Made by a program: the position numbers and the translations under genes. From NCBI GenBank assembly GCA_963854835.1, contig OY978530.1, positions 12,734,609-12,798,608 of the forward strand: a stretch of 64,000 nt of DNA, read 5' to 3'. This document shows positions 33,706 to 45,584 of this stretch, one piece after another; position 1 is the stretch's first letter, and the number at the start of each line of letters is the position of its first letter. Origin of the DNA: Megamerina dolium (Eukaryota; Arthropoda; Insecta; Diptera; Megamerinidae). The notes beneath the pieces are model-generated. The model was given only the letters and a program-made list of their open reading frames with translations. It was not told where the DNA came from and searched no databases.

Positions 33706-35580
33706 CGTTGCAACACACTAAGAGTGCGGACGTGTTTTTCTATGCTTCATGCTTTTTGAGTTTAAAATTGTGTTAAATTGCGTATTTGATACAAAACAAT
33801 TGCGAAAGGACGCTTAAATAACAGTTGAAATAAAGGTATTGCTTTGTTTGATTCAACGGAAGAATCAAGCAAACAAACATAACTATAGATAATATATAAA
33901 ACTATATTAAATATTAAAATTGAAAAAAAAAACCAACACAAATGCAAGTAAAAAAAAAATAAATGAGTGTTAAACGCTCTCCGCAATCAGTGCGACTCTC
34001 TTTTATGTGCGAACGTGAATCTCTCAAAAGAGCAATTCAAAATAACAGTGAAAGTACATTGAAATTGTTGAAGCACTATGAGACAACAACAACAACTGAA
34101 GACTCTTTGTCTTATGCTCCTTCTCCGATGTCTTGGAGTGCACAATGTGTCACACCTGAAGTGCAGGAATTAGCAACAAAAACAGCGCGTGTATTAGGAA
34201 ATACACCGTTGTCAGTTCTCTCGCAACATAAAGAGAGAGAAAATCCATGCACTAATACAATTGTACCAAAAGCATTTGAAAACAACAACATCTTGCTAAC
34301 CGGTGAGTCGCAACATTTGCAAAATGCAAATAAACATGTTGATAATCATTCATCACTATAACATCATCAACAATGGTACAAACTGGAATGGATAGGTATA
34401 TATTAATTACAAAGAGGAAGCAAAGCCCTCAGGGTGACGTACAAAAAAATATCCCGAAAATCCAGAAGCAGAATGGAACTAATAATAATAATAACAATAA
34501 TAACAGCAACAACAATATAAATAATAATAATAGATTTGCAATGCTAAATCAACAAGAAGCCGAATCAACAGTGCAGAAATCTAAGCCACCTCCAATATAT
34601 GTAAGGGAAAACAACCAAACTGAATTAATAAAATGCCTTACGCAACTTATTGGTGCAAAGAATTTTCATATAGTAACAATCATGAAGGGCAAAGAAATTA
34701 AACTACAAATATATGAAGAAAGAAATTGCCGTTCTGTCACAAAATATTTTGATGACAAACAGAAATACTATTACACGTACCAGTTAAAAAGCAGCAAAGG
34801 CTTAGTCATTGTGATAAAAGGCATTGAGCCAAATGTTGACTGCAATGATGTGAAAATAGCTATAGAAGAAGAGGGTTTTAAGGTCAAATCCATGTTCAAC
34901 ATAAAAAATAAAGAAAAACAGCCTACACAATTATATCGCCTCGAGTTGGAATCCACTTACTGCACTCTACGAAGTGTATGCGTTATATGTGGTGACTTTC
35001 ATCCCACCTCCAAATATATAGTTAACAAAGAAGATTCTTCTGTTAAAAAATGTAGTACCTGCGGTGGAAATCACACTGCAAACTATAGAGGCTATAAAGG
35101 TTTATATTGAGCTCAAACTCAAACTTAAAATTACTTCCCAAGTAAGACCTCGAAACCCATCAATGGTTAATGCTCCTCAAATAGAGCATGTATCGGCTCC
35201 TCTTCCACAAAATGTTACAAATACTACTCATGTTATGCCAACATCTTATGCAAACATTTTAAAGGGGACTACTCCTCCAGTTCAAGTTAATCAAGATGGT
35301 GTTCCAAACACTCTTGAAAATTCTGTAAATAATCTGGTCCAGTTAATGACACATTTTATGAATTCAATGCAACTCATGATGCAAGAGCTAATGAAAAATC
35401 AGTCCATGCTCCTTCAAGTAATTCTGTCAAAACAATGATTGAAATTTTGTAATGCAAATGGGTTAAGCCAACATAAAAATGAACTGGAAGTATTTCTCCA
35501 TAAAAATCAAGTTGATGTAATGCTTGTTTCAGAAACTCACTTTACAAAATTTAATATCAAGCAACGGATATGATGTTTAG
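33706..35580 (+). mobile_element. 5' half of a jockey-clade LINE
   Basis: Starts near TTCGTTGCAACACACTAAGAG and includes a 5' UTR, the gag-like ORF1 and the first codons of an ORF2 endonuclease (NANGLSQHKNELEVFL, then VMLVSETHF, 35455-35550). It stops at about 35580. GGACGTG at 33728-33734, just downstream of the presumed start, matches the downstream promoter element of internal Pol II promoters in jockey-type LINEs. Confidence 0.7.
33964..35437 (+). pseudogene. jockey ORF1 (gag-like, PRE_C2HC and zinc knuckles)
   Basis: Three frames: 33963-34361, 34373-35110 and 35064-35438. The first is Ser/Thr-rich. The second has a poly-Asn run encoded by AAT/AAC repeats (34480-34532), then GLVIVIKGIEPNVDCNDVK, typical of a PRE_C2HC domain, and zinc knuckles VCVICGDFHPTSKY (last Cys lost) and CSTCGGNHTANYRG. 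A 1-nt insertion near 35095 separates the rest, which ends in the Met/Gln-rich MTHFMNSMQLMMQELMKNQ. The protein would bind element RNA. Confidence 0.78.
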
Positions 35581-35589
35581 TATTTTAGT

Positions 35590-35890
35590 ATTTTAGTTAG
35601 TATTTCTATCCATACAAAAATATTTTTTTCTAATATTTTGTATGGAAAAATTATTTATTTTTGAAAATGCGTGCGTTATTATTTTAGACCCATGGTATCG
35701 TGAAAAAATATACAATACTTACAATTTAAGTTAGTTTTAGTTCTTGCTATACAAATTTGACCCGCCCTATTACCCATGTGTGCTTTTGTTTTGTATATCA
35801 AAGACCAAATCGAAAATCAGAGTTTCTGATTCTTCATCTTGCTCAAGGAACGAAAGCAAAAGCAACAACAAGAACGCATGCGTTGATAAA
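35590..35890 (-). repeat. Dispersed repeat, inverted copy of 9010-9310
   Basis: TATACAAATTTGACCCGCCC and GACCCATGGTATCGTGAAAA are reverse complements of sequence at about 9110-9190, and similarity runs through ACGAAAGCAAAAGCAACAAC. The repeat sits between the jockey fragment and gypsy copy B. Confidence 0.8.
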
Positions 35891-35909
35891 CATTTTTTAG
35901 TAAATTATT

Positions 35910-36900
35910 ATGGTACTTTTTTACCATATTTTCCGATTTTGATAGTTGTCGTTACTGGACTGTCCACCGGTATTACTTCGTATGGTCCAGTCCAGATTGA
36001 AAAAATTTATTTTTCCTAGTCTGATTTCTCAACAATACTTTATCACCTACTTTAAAAATTATTGGGTGGATTCCTTTGTCGTATTGGATTTTAGCTAATT
36101 TTTTTGCTTTTTTCTTGATTTTCCCTTACTAACTCGTGTGATCTTTGTAGTTGGTATTTTAATACTTTATTTTGATGATCTGTATTGTACAGAGGTGATC
36201 TTTTTGTTTTTAGGTTTGTCGGCATATCGATATTGAAACCGTATAGGACACTGAATGGTGTACGTTTCGTCGAAGTATGTATGGCGTTATTGTGTACGTG
36301 CATCGCTGATCCTTCTCCATTAACAAGACTCCTAAGATATTCTGCTAAAGGTCTGTGGCTCCTTTCTAAAGAACCATTTGCTTGTGGATGGTACGGTGTT
36401 ATATGCAATTTTTTAACACCAAACATCTTGCATGTATCAGAAAACAATTTCGAAGTAAAATTTGTACCATTATCAGTCACTAAAATTTTTGGTATGTTAT
36501 ATCGCGCAATAACTTCGTTGTAAAACGCTTTTGCTACCGTGCTAGCTTCAGCATCTGGTATAGCTACACAAATAAAAAATTTGGAAAATCATCTTGAAAT
36601 GAAAAATATGTATTTGTTTCCAGATGTCGTCTCTGGAAGAATTCCTACCATGTCCATATATACCTTTTCAAATGGCTTAGATGGTGTATCAGTTAATATC
36701 ATTGGCATTTTCGTGAGCCTTGAGCTCTTGCTAGTTTGACATTTTTTACAATTTTTAACATATTCTTTAATCTGGCTTCGCATACCTTTCCACCTGTACT
36801 GTCTTCTAATCCTGAAATAAGTTTTCAGTGCACCCTGATGCCCTCCTAAAGTTGCGAAGTATTGTCGATATATCCTTCTCATCAGTGAGAAGTTCCGCAT
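35910..36900 (-). pseudogene. Integrase (gypsy copy B)
   Basis: 36900-36589 has the zinc-binding part (CKKCQTSKSSRLTKM) and the first catalytic Asp in VYMDMVGILPETTSG. A broken stretch follows. 36480-36091 has MTDNGTNFTSKLF (second Asp) and ANGSLERSHRPLAEYL (Glu), but with a small deletion after VNGEGS. The GPY-like C-terminal segment reads through about 35920 with stops. Confidence 0.85.
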
Positions 36901-36959
36901 TCTAGTTCTAATTCGTCATCAGAGCTTTCATCAGGCTCTTCTTGGCCTTCGGTTTCGTC

Positions 36960-38357
36960 GACTTTATTCCTCGCCATAGAACGAGTCACAACAATTGTTG
37001 ACTCCTGATTCGGTTGTGGAACTCTGCTGCTCTGCTCCGCGTTCAAGTTCCGTTTGCCTGGTTTATAAATTATTTCAAAATCAAATTCAGATAATTTGTG
37101 CCTGAAACGTGCTAAACGTGATGTCTGATCCTTTAGGTTTGCAATTCCTCATAGTGGCTGGTGGTCGGTGTAGCTCTTGAACGGTCTACCGAGTAGATAA
37201 GCTCGATAATTCTTCACAGCCCATACGATGGCCAGGAATTCCTTTTCAATGGTGGAATACCTTTTTTCAGTATCACTGAGCGCCCTGCTCGCAAAGGCTA
37301 TTGGTCTATCTTTTCCAATTTCACTTTGTGATAGAATTGCACCTACACCTCGTTGCTGGCATCTGTTGTTAACACAAAAGGTTTAGAAAAATCTGGGTAG
37401 GCTAAAATTGGTGGAGAGCAAATTGCTTGCTTCAAATCTTCAAAAGCTTTCTGACATTTTTCTGTCCACTCAAATTTCGCGTCTTTTCTGATTAGTTTGT
37501 TAATTGGCAGTGCCATACTAGCTATATTCTGAACAAATTTTCGGTAATAATTTACTAAACCTAGGAATGCCTGACCATCTTTCTCATTATTTGGCACAGG
37601 AATATTTTTAACACATTTCACCTTACCAGGGTCTGGTAACGCTCCTTCGTAGAAACTGGCACTTTTCTGTATTTAACTTCAAGTTATGTTTACCTAAAAA
37701 TCCAAATACTCTTCGTAAACGCGATTCATGTTGTGCCAAGTTTCGACCATAGACGACGATGTCATCCAATTAGACAAAACAATCTATATCTTGAAGTCAG
37801 GTTAGTACATGGTTCATTAGTCTTTGGAAGGTGGCAGGCGCTCCTGTTAAGCCGAAAGGCATTCTGTTAAATTCATATTGCCCAACACCTGTACCAAAAG
37901 CTGTTTTTTCTCTGTCTGATTCTTTCAATAACACTTGATGATACCCACTGGGAATAATTATGTCGTCTTCCAACATTTTGTTTACTTGCTTATTGATTTC
38001 TTCCTTATGCGCTTCTGGTAGCCCGTACTGTCTTTGGTTGATTGGCGTCTGGTCTGTTTTTATTGGTATTGTGTGTTTTATACCTATGGTGTGAGACAGT
38101 TTGTCGCCTTCCAAGAAAAATAAATTGTGGAATGATTTAAGTTTTCCATCTACGGATGTCTTGTCCTCAATGTTTAAGTTTTCGTCTAGCTTAACTGTTT
38201 CTAATATTTTGGTAACCTTTTTGTGGCTATCCGTTTCCTTAATGCTATTTATTTTATGAGCTATGTCGTATTCTTCGTGTTCTAAATGATTAAATCTAAT
38301 TATATTAATTTTAAGCTTATTATTTACAATATATGAATCTATATTCGTATTGAACAT
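36960..38357 (-). pseudogene. Reverse transcriptase and RNase H (gypsy copy B)
   Basis: 38357-37797 reads the pre-RT linker and then [20 protein letters not shown]. The stretch from SSPWNSP through FTTLDLA is missing (about 65 codons, with the first catalytic Asp). LDDIVVYGR is present at about 37755, but the codon before it is TAA (Tyr in the family). 37621-37343 covers NYYRKFVQNIASMALPINKL and the RNase H start LTTDASNE, with a frame break after it. RNase H continues to about 36960 in damaged form. Confidence 0.85.
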
Positions 38358-38466
38358 TGGGACATAAACTGTGTTGTGCCCAATGTCTCACCTAAATATA
38401 TTCTAGGAGATACTTCCTGTTTCTCTACTATAATTGTTTTGAAATTTGTATTTACTTTAACGGGGA

Positions 38467-39391
38467 CTACTTTATAGTTCTCCCAGGTACTACAACCTCA
38501 TTGGTGTGTAGTATTCTATTACCCTCGTTCAACGGTTTGAGAGGTAAAGTCATCAAATGCTGTTTTCGTTCACCGAAGAAAATCAGCTTCTTTTTCATAG
38601 TATTGATAATCGATCGGTTCCATAAATTGTCTCCACCTAAAATACCATCAGCAGGTATCCCTCTCTCTTCAGAGATTAAGAGTAGTTCTAAAATAAAATT
38701 TTTAGTCCTCTCGTGTTGGACTGCTATTGAGCCCAATGTGGTGACAAATCCTCCGAATGCACCACTAAGATTTTTCCTTAAATGCTTCTTGCTAACAGAT
38801 TCATCAATTACTGATGACTTTATGAAACTGGTATCTTCCCCAGAGTCTACAAGTAAAATGAGTTTTCCATTTTTTGCTTCCTCACACGGAAACTCAATGA
38901 ACACATCATCTACATCAGAGACTCCCAAACAGCAGCCATGTTTGTTATTACTGGATGGGAAAGGTGGTTCAACAAACCCCCTGGACGCTTGACTACCAAC
39001 TTCCGTCATCTTGCTATCTAACTTGCTATCTAACTTAGAGATTGTGTCAACAATCTCTAAGGACGCATGACTGACACCTTCCATTTCAACTGGCCTACTT
39101 TGAGCAAAGTTTTGGGGTTCCCGATTTATTGGCCGTACCTGGCCCTCCCGTAATTTCCCTGGGTTTTTTCCCATCTTTGCGTTTATAACAGTTGGCGATC
39201 CTGTGTCCCGGCTTCTTACAGAAAAAACATTTGGTCTCAGAATTTGCGCGATTAGGGCCTTTGCTTTCTTGATCTCCCTTACTAAGTGCAAGTGTTTGAC
39301 TGCCTTTTCCTTGTGACCTGTTGTTGCTAAAAAGTGTGCATGACAAATTGAACTCATGTCCGTATTTTTTACACTTTATGCAATAGGGCAT
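38467..39391 (-). pseudogene. gag zinc knuckle and protease (gypsy copy B)
   Basis: 39391-39095 carries IKCKKYGHEFNLSC and CFFCKKPGHRIANCYKRK, the CCHC knuckles. The overlapping frame 39357-38467 runs MEGVSHASLEIVDT to the protease active site LILLVDSGEDTSFIKSS. The Ala after DSG is Glu (DSGA in copy A), which probably disturbs the catalytic loop. ADGILGGDNLWNRS marks the protease end. Confidence 0.85.
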
Positions 39392-39890
39392 ATTTTTTCT
39401 CTCAAAACATTCGTCTCTGGTGTGCCCCTTTTGTCGCAGAAGAATAGGTAGGAACTTTCCTTTGGTTATACCTTTTATATATCCTATATTCTGTTATTTG
39501 GGTATACGCTATTATTTTGTATTTATTCATTCCGAGGTGCGCCTCTTCATTTCTGTTCTGGTGAAATGCCACTGTATTACTGGCCTAAGTCTGGTGAACG
39601 TTGTAAGAACATGGTGCTCCCATATCAAGCTGATTGAACCATTGCCCTCTTTTGAGCAGAATACCCGTGTTTACGACCTCCTCTGCTAATTCTTCTAACG
39701 TGCCCGTCTTACCTAGCATATAAGTTTTTAGAATTGGGTCTCAAAAGCCCTATGTAAAAGATGTCCTCTCATACTTCTCTAGTTCGTTTAACAACGCTTG
39801 CTCTCCGATTTCACCTTATCTACTCTTAATACACTGTATCTCCCTGGATTTTGAATCACCTAATCTTCTTGCAAAAACACGTATATCTTG

Positions 39891-40806
39891 CTAAGGTAGT
39901 TGGCGTGCGACTTGTATTTGATGCGTGAGCGGTTTCAGGCGAACGGTCTTCAAATATATGTCTCGCAGAAGTGTATACAGTTCCTCTATATTCGCGAATT
40001 TCTTACTTAGCACCAAGTTATAATAATCACCATAGAGTCGCTGTTTTATACAAGCTACGAAATCTTCGAACTCGTCGGGTTTTATGGCTTTTCGTGGTAA
40101 TTCGTACCCAGAAATGAATTGGTGTATTTCGGTGCTCAAATCTTTAGACCTCGCTCCAATGAGTACTGTTAGTAGTCTACTGACGGTCTGTGCTATTTCG
40201 TCAATACGCATTTTCAGCTTTAATTCCGGTTCTTCTTCTGGTTGCAACTCTGATTGTGTTTTTCGTACTGGTGTATGACGACGAAGAAGTGTCTCCTGTG
40301 CTATGCAGCGTTCTCTTTCGAGATTCCTCACTTTTGCCTGGAGTGCACTTAGTTGCTCAGGGTCAACCGAGGTTCTAAGCCTTTTCCCCATAAATTCTTC
40401 TGAAATGCCTTTTCCTTTTAGTAAATCTTCTAAATTCTTATTTCTATTAACAGTCTTAGTAATCTCTACTTCTAGCTGTTCCGCGTCGTCTCTCTGTTTC
40501 TATCTGAGTTCGCAGACTTATAATTTGTATCTCTGCTGCCTATAAATCGTCTTTTTGCTTTAAGGATGCTTTAGCCTGGCTTTTCAATAGGTCGTTTACG
40601 TCGGATAACGTGGCATCTAATTCCTTTATTGGATTTAGTACCTTTCCGTGATTCGCCTTTGATTTTATGAGCTGCAATTGCTCGTATGTGCTGTGTTGCT
40701 TAATCAATCTCCACACGATGTCGATTGACTCAGTTATTGCAACGTCTAGCTTTCTTGCTAATGATTCATAGGTTTTAGTCTCCATTTGACTTTGGGTCAC
40801 ACACAC
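39891..40806 (-). pseudogene. gag N-terminal and central region (gypsy copy B)
   Basis: 40806-40540 encodes KTYESLARKLDVAITESI and a Lys/Asp/Gln-rich coiled-coil stretch (ATLSDVNDLLKSQAKASLKQ). After a break near 40530, 40391-39891 continues with KLKMRIDEIAQTVSRLLTVL and FEDFVACIKQRLYGDYYNLV. A further break at 39891 (TAG) precedes a poorly preserved stretch. Copy C shows the same gag with fewer lesions. Confidence 0.83.
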
Positions 40807-40876
40807 ACTATAATTAGATTCTATACTGCGTTAAACGTTGAACGTAAAACACCGTGTATATGCAAAATATTTTGCA

Positions 40877-40896
40877 GTATCCTACGGGCTGTGCCA
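40877..40896 (-). promoter_or_regulatory. Primer-binding site, gypsy copy B
   Basis: The minus strand reads TGGCACAGCCCGTAGGATAC a few bases after the LTR end. Copy C has TGGCGCAGCCAGTAGGATAC. I think it resembles a Ser-tRNA type primer site, but the tRNA assignment is from memory. Confidence 0.6.
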
Positions 40897-40899
40897 AAA

Positions 40900-41365
40900 T
40901 GTTGTGTATTATTTTTCCTTAACACTTACTAAATACCTAATGGCTAGACTCAAGGATGTAACACACAAGATTCACACCTAAACCCAAGCTCCTAAGTGTT
41001 GCGTGTCCTTTCGGGACTATAACACTTGTTAGCTGAAAATAAAGCAGGGTTAATTATACTTGCGCTTTTATGTCTTCACTTTATTTCTGGTTCTTTTCAC
41101 TTTGAATTATAATTACTTATTTCACTAATAGTGCCTCGTGAGGATCGCAGTATTTACACTTCACTATTCGAGTAGACTCAGCCCTACTACTATACCATTT
41201 TTCTCATACTTTCCACATATCGATCTAGTCACATACCAACATATAACATACAACAATATATTCATATCACACGTGTGTTTGTATGTACCCATTATGTGAG
41301 AAAGCATCTTTTTGATATTCACACATGAGTAATCCACGTGATTTTAGTTATCATGTTTCACGGTA
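40900..41365 (-). repeat. 5' LTR of gypsy copy B (part)
   Basis: Shares CATGATAACTAAAATCACG, TAAATACTGCGATCC, the AATAAAGT poly(A) region and the ACACAACA end with the LTR of copy C. The sequence beyond 41365 does not align clearly with copy C. Confidence 0.75.
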
Positions 41366-41697
41366 ATTATCTAGCTTTTTTTTTGGTTTTTTGGATCACC
41401 GTATTATTGATGCACTACTAGGAGTACTTTGGAAAAGTTGAGGTATTGCGCATGGCCTTTTCCGATCCATGCACAAGAGAAGATTTATTGCTGCTTTGCG
41501 ATGGGGGAAAACGGAACGATTATTAGTATTTTCCTGATATACGAATATACGTATATGTATTAATATTAGTTAACTACTACTTCCATTTAAAATGTTTATT
41601 TTACATGTTTTTTTTTTCATTTTATTGATTTAACGAATCATTTAATCGAATAACAATTAAACATAAACACATAAAAAAAATTGCGAATTTTTATGCT

Positions 41698-43077
41698 CTA
41701 TGATTTCCAGGCATTGGGGATGGCGGTTTCGTCGACTTTATTCCTCGCCATAAAACGAGTCACAACCATTGTTGACTCTTGATTCGGTTGTGGAACTCTG
41801 CTGAGCGCATCCGCGTTCAAGTTCTTTTTGCCTGGTTTATAAATTATTTCAAAATCAAATTCAGATAATTTGTGCATGAAACGTGCTAAACGTGATGTCT
41901 GATCCTTTAGGTTTGCAATTCCTCTAAGTGGCTGGTGGTCGGTGTAGATCTTGAACGGTCTACCGAGTAGATAAGCTCGATAATTCTTCACAGCCCACAC
42001 GATGGCAAGGAATTCCTTTTCGATGGTAGAACACCTTTTCTCTGTATCTCTGAGCGCCCTGCTCGCGAAGGCTATTGGTCTATCTTTTCCAATTTCACCT
42101 TGCGATAGAATTGCACCTACTGCCTCGTTGCTGGCATCTGTTGTTAACACAAAAGGTTTAGAAAAATCTGGGTAGGCTAAAATTGGCGGAGAGCAAATTG
42201 CTTGCTTCAAATCTTCAAAATCTTTCTGACATTTTTCTGTCCATTCAATTGGCAGTGCCATACTAGCCATATCCTCAACAAATTTTCGGTAATAATTGAC
42301 TAAACCTAGAAATGCCTGAACGTCTTTCTTATTTTTTGGCACAGGATTATTTTTAACACATTCCACCTTACCAGGGTCTGGTAACGCTCCTTCCTCAGTG
42401 CATTTATGGCCTAGGTAAATTATCTCTTTTCGTAGAAACTGGCACTTTTCTGTATTTAACTTCAAGTTATGTTTACGTAAAAGTCCAAATACTCTTCGTA
42501 AACGCGACTCATGTTGTACCAAGTTCCGACCATAGACGATATTAAAAGCTGTTTTTTCTTTGTCTTATTTTTTCAGTAATACTTGATGATACCCACTGGC
42601 CAAATCAAGTGTAGTGAAATATCTACAATGACGTAACTGGTCTAACATTTCATCGATGCGTGGAATGGGAAAAACTTGTTTAATAGTGGCGTCATTTAAT
42701 TTCCTGAAATATACTATTAGCCTCCATTTTATTTTACCATCTTCTCCCGCTTTCTTTGGCACCAAAATTATGGGAGAATTCCAGGGCGATGAGCTGGGAA
42801 TAACCATGTCGTTTTCCAACATTTTGTTTACTTGCTTATTGATTTCTTCCCTATGCGCTTCTGGTAGCCTGTACTGTCTTTGGTTGATTGGCGCCTGGTC
42901 TGCTTTTGTTGGTATTGTGTGTTTTATACCTATGGAGTGAGACAGTTTGTCACCTTCCAAAAAAAATAAATCGTGGAATGACTTAAGTATTCCATCTATG
43001 GAACTCTTTTCCTCAATATTTAAGATTTTGTTTAGTTTAGTTTTTTCTAATATTTTGGTAACATAAACATGGGACAT
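41698..43077 (-). pseudogene. Reverse transcriptase and RNase H (gypsy copy C), active site deleted
   Basis: 43077-42565 includes PINQRQYRLPEAHREEINKQ, PSSSPWNSPIILVPKKAGED and [17 protein letters not shown]. The sequence then jumps from the KTAF box to the IVYGRN box, removing about 50 codons with the catalytic YLDD. 42522-41698 continues with LNTEKCQFLRKEIIYLGHK, a short deletion at MALPI/EWTEK, and a well-kept RNase H: LTTDASNEAVGAIL, IYTDHQPLRGIAN and LNADALSRVP. Confidence 0.87.
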
Positions 43078-44129
43078 AAACTGTGTTGTCCGTCACACTG
43101 CCCAATATCTCCCCTAAATATATTCCAGGAGATACTTCCTGTTTCTCTACTATAACTGTTTCAAAATTCGTATTTACTTTATTAGGGACTACCTTCATAG
43201 TTCTCCTAGGTACTACAACCTCACTGGTGTGTAGTATTCTATTACCCTCGTACAACGGTTTGAGAGGTAAAGTCATCAAATGCTGTTTTCGTTCACTGAA
43301 GAAAATCAGCTTCTTTTTCATAGTATTTATAATCGATCGGTTCGACAAATTGTCTCTACCTAGCATACCATCAGCAGGTATCCCTCTCTCTTCAGAGATT
43401 AAGTGTAGTTCTAAAATCAAATCTTTAGTCCTATCGTGTTGGACTGCTACTGACCCTAATGTGGTGACAAATCCTCCGAATGCACCACTAAGATTTTTCC
43501 TTAAATGTCGCTTTTTGCTAACAGATTCATCAATTACTGATGACTTTATGAAACTGGTATCTGCCCCAGAGTCTACAGGTAAAATGAGTTTTCCATTTTT
43601 TGCTTCCTAACACGGAAACTCAATGAACACATCATCTACATCAGAGACTCCCAAACAGTAGCCATGTTTGTTATTACTGGATGGAAAAGATGGTTCAACA
43701 ATCCCCCTGGACGCTTGACTACCAACTTCCGCCAACTTGCTATGTAACTTGGAGGGTGTGTCAACAATCTCTAAGGACGCATAACTGACACCTTCCATTT
43801 CAACTGGCCTACTTTTAGCAAAATTTTGGTGTTTCTGGTTTATTGGCCGTACCAGGGCAACCCGTAGTTTCCCTGGGTTTTTTCCAATTCTTTGCGTATA
43901 TAACAGTCGGCGATCCTGTGTCCTGGCTTCTTACAGAAAAAACATTTGGCCTCCGGATTTCCGCGATTAGGGACTTTGCTTTCTTATCCTCCCTTAGCAA
44001 GTGCAGGTGTTTGATTGCCTCTTCCTTGTGACCTGTTGTTGCTAAAAGGTGTGCATGACAAATTGAACTGATGTCCGCATTTTTTACACTTTTTGCAATC
44101 GGGCATATTTTTTCTCTTAAAACAGTCAT
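43037..44129 (-). pseudogene. gag end and protease (gypsy copy C)
   Basis: 44129-43815 covers a knuckle remnant, and 43798-43607 gives MEGVSYASLEIVDTPSKLHS. A TAG at about 43605-43607 (Glu in other copies) cuts the frame. The protease box reads LPVDSGADTSFIKSS near 43590-43550, then a 2-nt insertion (KRHL/SKKRHL) shifts the frame. 43420-43037 holds the protease end (ADGMLGRDNLSNRS) and the linker to RT. Confidence 0.82.
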
Positions 44130-45491
44130 CTCTAGTATGCCCCTTTTTGTCGCAGAAGGAGCTGGTAGGAACTTTCCTTTGGCTATTTTGGGGTCTTACG
44201 TTATTATGTTGGTATTTGTTCATTCCGAGTGGCATCTTGTCATTTCTGTTCTGGTGAAATGCCACTGTATTACTGGCCTTAGTCTGGTGAACGTCGTTTG
44301 AATATAGTGTTCCCATATTAAACTGATTGAATCGTGGTCCTCTTTCGAGCAGAATACCCGTATTTACGGCCTCCTCTGCTAATCCTTCTAACGTGTCTGT
44401 CTTACCTAGCATATGAGTTTTTAACAATGGATCTTGAAGGCCTGATATAAAAGATGTCCTCGCATACCCCTCTAGCTCTTTTAACAACGCTTGGTCTCCG
44501 ACCCCACCATATCTATTCTTAATACATTGTATCGCCGTGGATTGTAAATCACCTAATCTTCTTGCAAAAACACTTATATCTTCCTGAGGTAGTTGGCGTG
44601 CTTCTTGTATTTGGTGCGTGAGCGGTTCCAGGCGAACGGTCTTCAAATATGTGTTTCGCAGAAGTGTATACAATTCTTCTATATTAGCGAATTTCTTACT
44701 TAGCACCAAGTTGTAAGCATCTCCATATAGTCGCTGTTTTATACAAGCTACGAAATCTTCCAACTCGTCGGGTTTTATGGCTTTTCTTGCTAATTCACAC
44801 CCAGAAATGAACTGGTGTACTTCCGTCCTCAAATCTTTAGACTCCGCTCCTGTGAGTAATGGGACTAGTCTACTGAGGGTCTGTGCAATTTCGTCAATAC
44901 GCATTTTTAGCTGTAATTCAGGTTGTACTTCTAGTTGTGTTTTTCGTACTGGTGTACGGCGACGAAGAGGTGTCTCCTGTGCTATGCACCGTTCTCTTTC
45001 GAGATTCCTCTCTTTTGCCTGGAGTGCACTTAGCTGCTCAGAAACAACCGAGGTTCTGAGCCTTTCTCTATAAATTCTTCTGAAATGCCCTTTTCTTTTA
45101 GTAAATCTTCTAAATCTTTATTTCTATTAAGAGTCTTAGTAATCTCTACTTCTAGCTGTTCCGCGTCGGATCCCTGTTTTGCGATCTGAGTTCGCAGAGC
45201 CCTAATTTGTACCTCTGCTGCCTCTAAATCGTCCTTTTGTTTTAAGGCTGCTTCAGCCTGGCTTTTTAATAGTTCTTTTAGCTCGGTTAACGTGGCGTCT
45301 AATTCCTGTATTGGAGTTAGTACCTTTCCGTGATGCACCTTTGATTTTATGAGCTGGAATTGCTCGTATGTGCTGTGTTGCTTAATCAAGCTCCACACGA
45401 AGTTGATTGACTCGGTTATTGCCACGTCTAGCTCTGTTGCTAATGATTCGTAGGATTTCTTGTCCATTAGACCACAAAAAGGCAAACACAC
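43984..45491 (-). pseudogene. gag (gypsy copy C), best-preserved copy
   Basis: 45491-45030 encodes a coiled-coil N-terminus (ELDATLTELKELLKSQAEAA and an EVQIRALRTQIAKQG stretch). After a frame break near 45040-44910, 44904-43984 gives 306 residues: MRIDEIAQTLSRLVPLLTG, ELEDFVACIKQRLYGDAYNL, FARRLGDLQSTAIQCIKNRY, and a CDKKGHTRDDCFKRK zinc knuckle followed by a Cys/His pair (CKKCGHQFNLSC). This is the best template for the gag of this family in the window. Confidence 0.87.
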
Positions 45492-45561
45492 ACTAGAATC
45501 ATGTCCTGTACTGCGTTAAACGTTGAACGTAAAACACCTTGTATATACAAGATATTTCGCA

Positions 45562-45581
45562 GTATCCTACTGGCTGCGCCA
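45562..45581 (-). promoter_or_regulatory. Primer-binding site, gypsy copy C
   Basis: TGGCGCAGCCAGTAGGATAC on the minus strand, just inside the LTR end. Confidence 0.65.
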
Positions 45582-45584
45582 AAA

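Larger units (their letters stand above)
35900..41365 (-). mobile_element. Ty3/gypsy LTR retrotransposon, copy B (defective)
   Basis: Minus strand: partial LTR (41365-40900), primer site, gag with coiled coil, zinc knuckle, protease, RT, RNase H, integrase and a GPY-type C-terminus ending near 35920. The same family as copies A and C. I do not see a 3' LTR at the low-coordinate end. The coiled-coil gag and pol resemble the mdg1/412 group, but I hold that loosely. No env is present. Confidence 0.87.
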
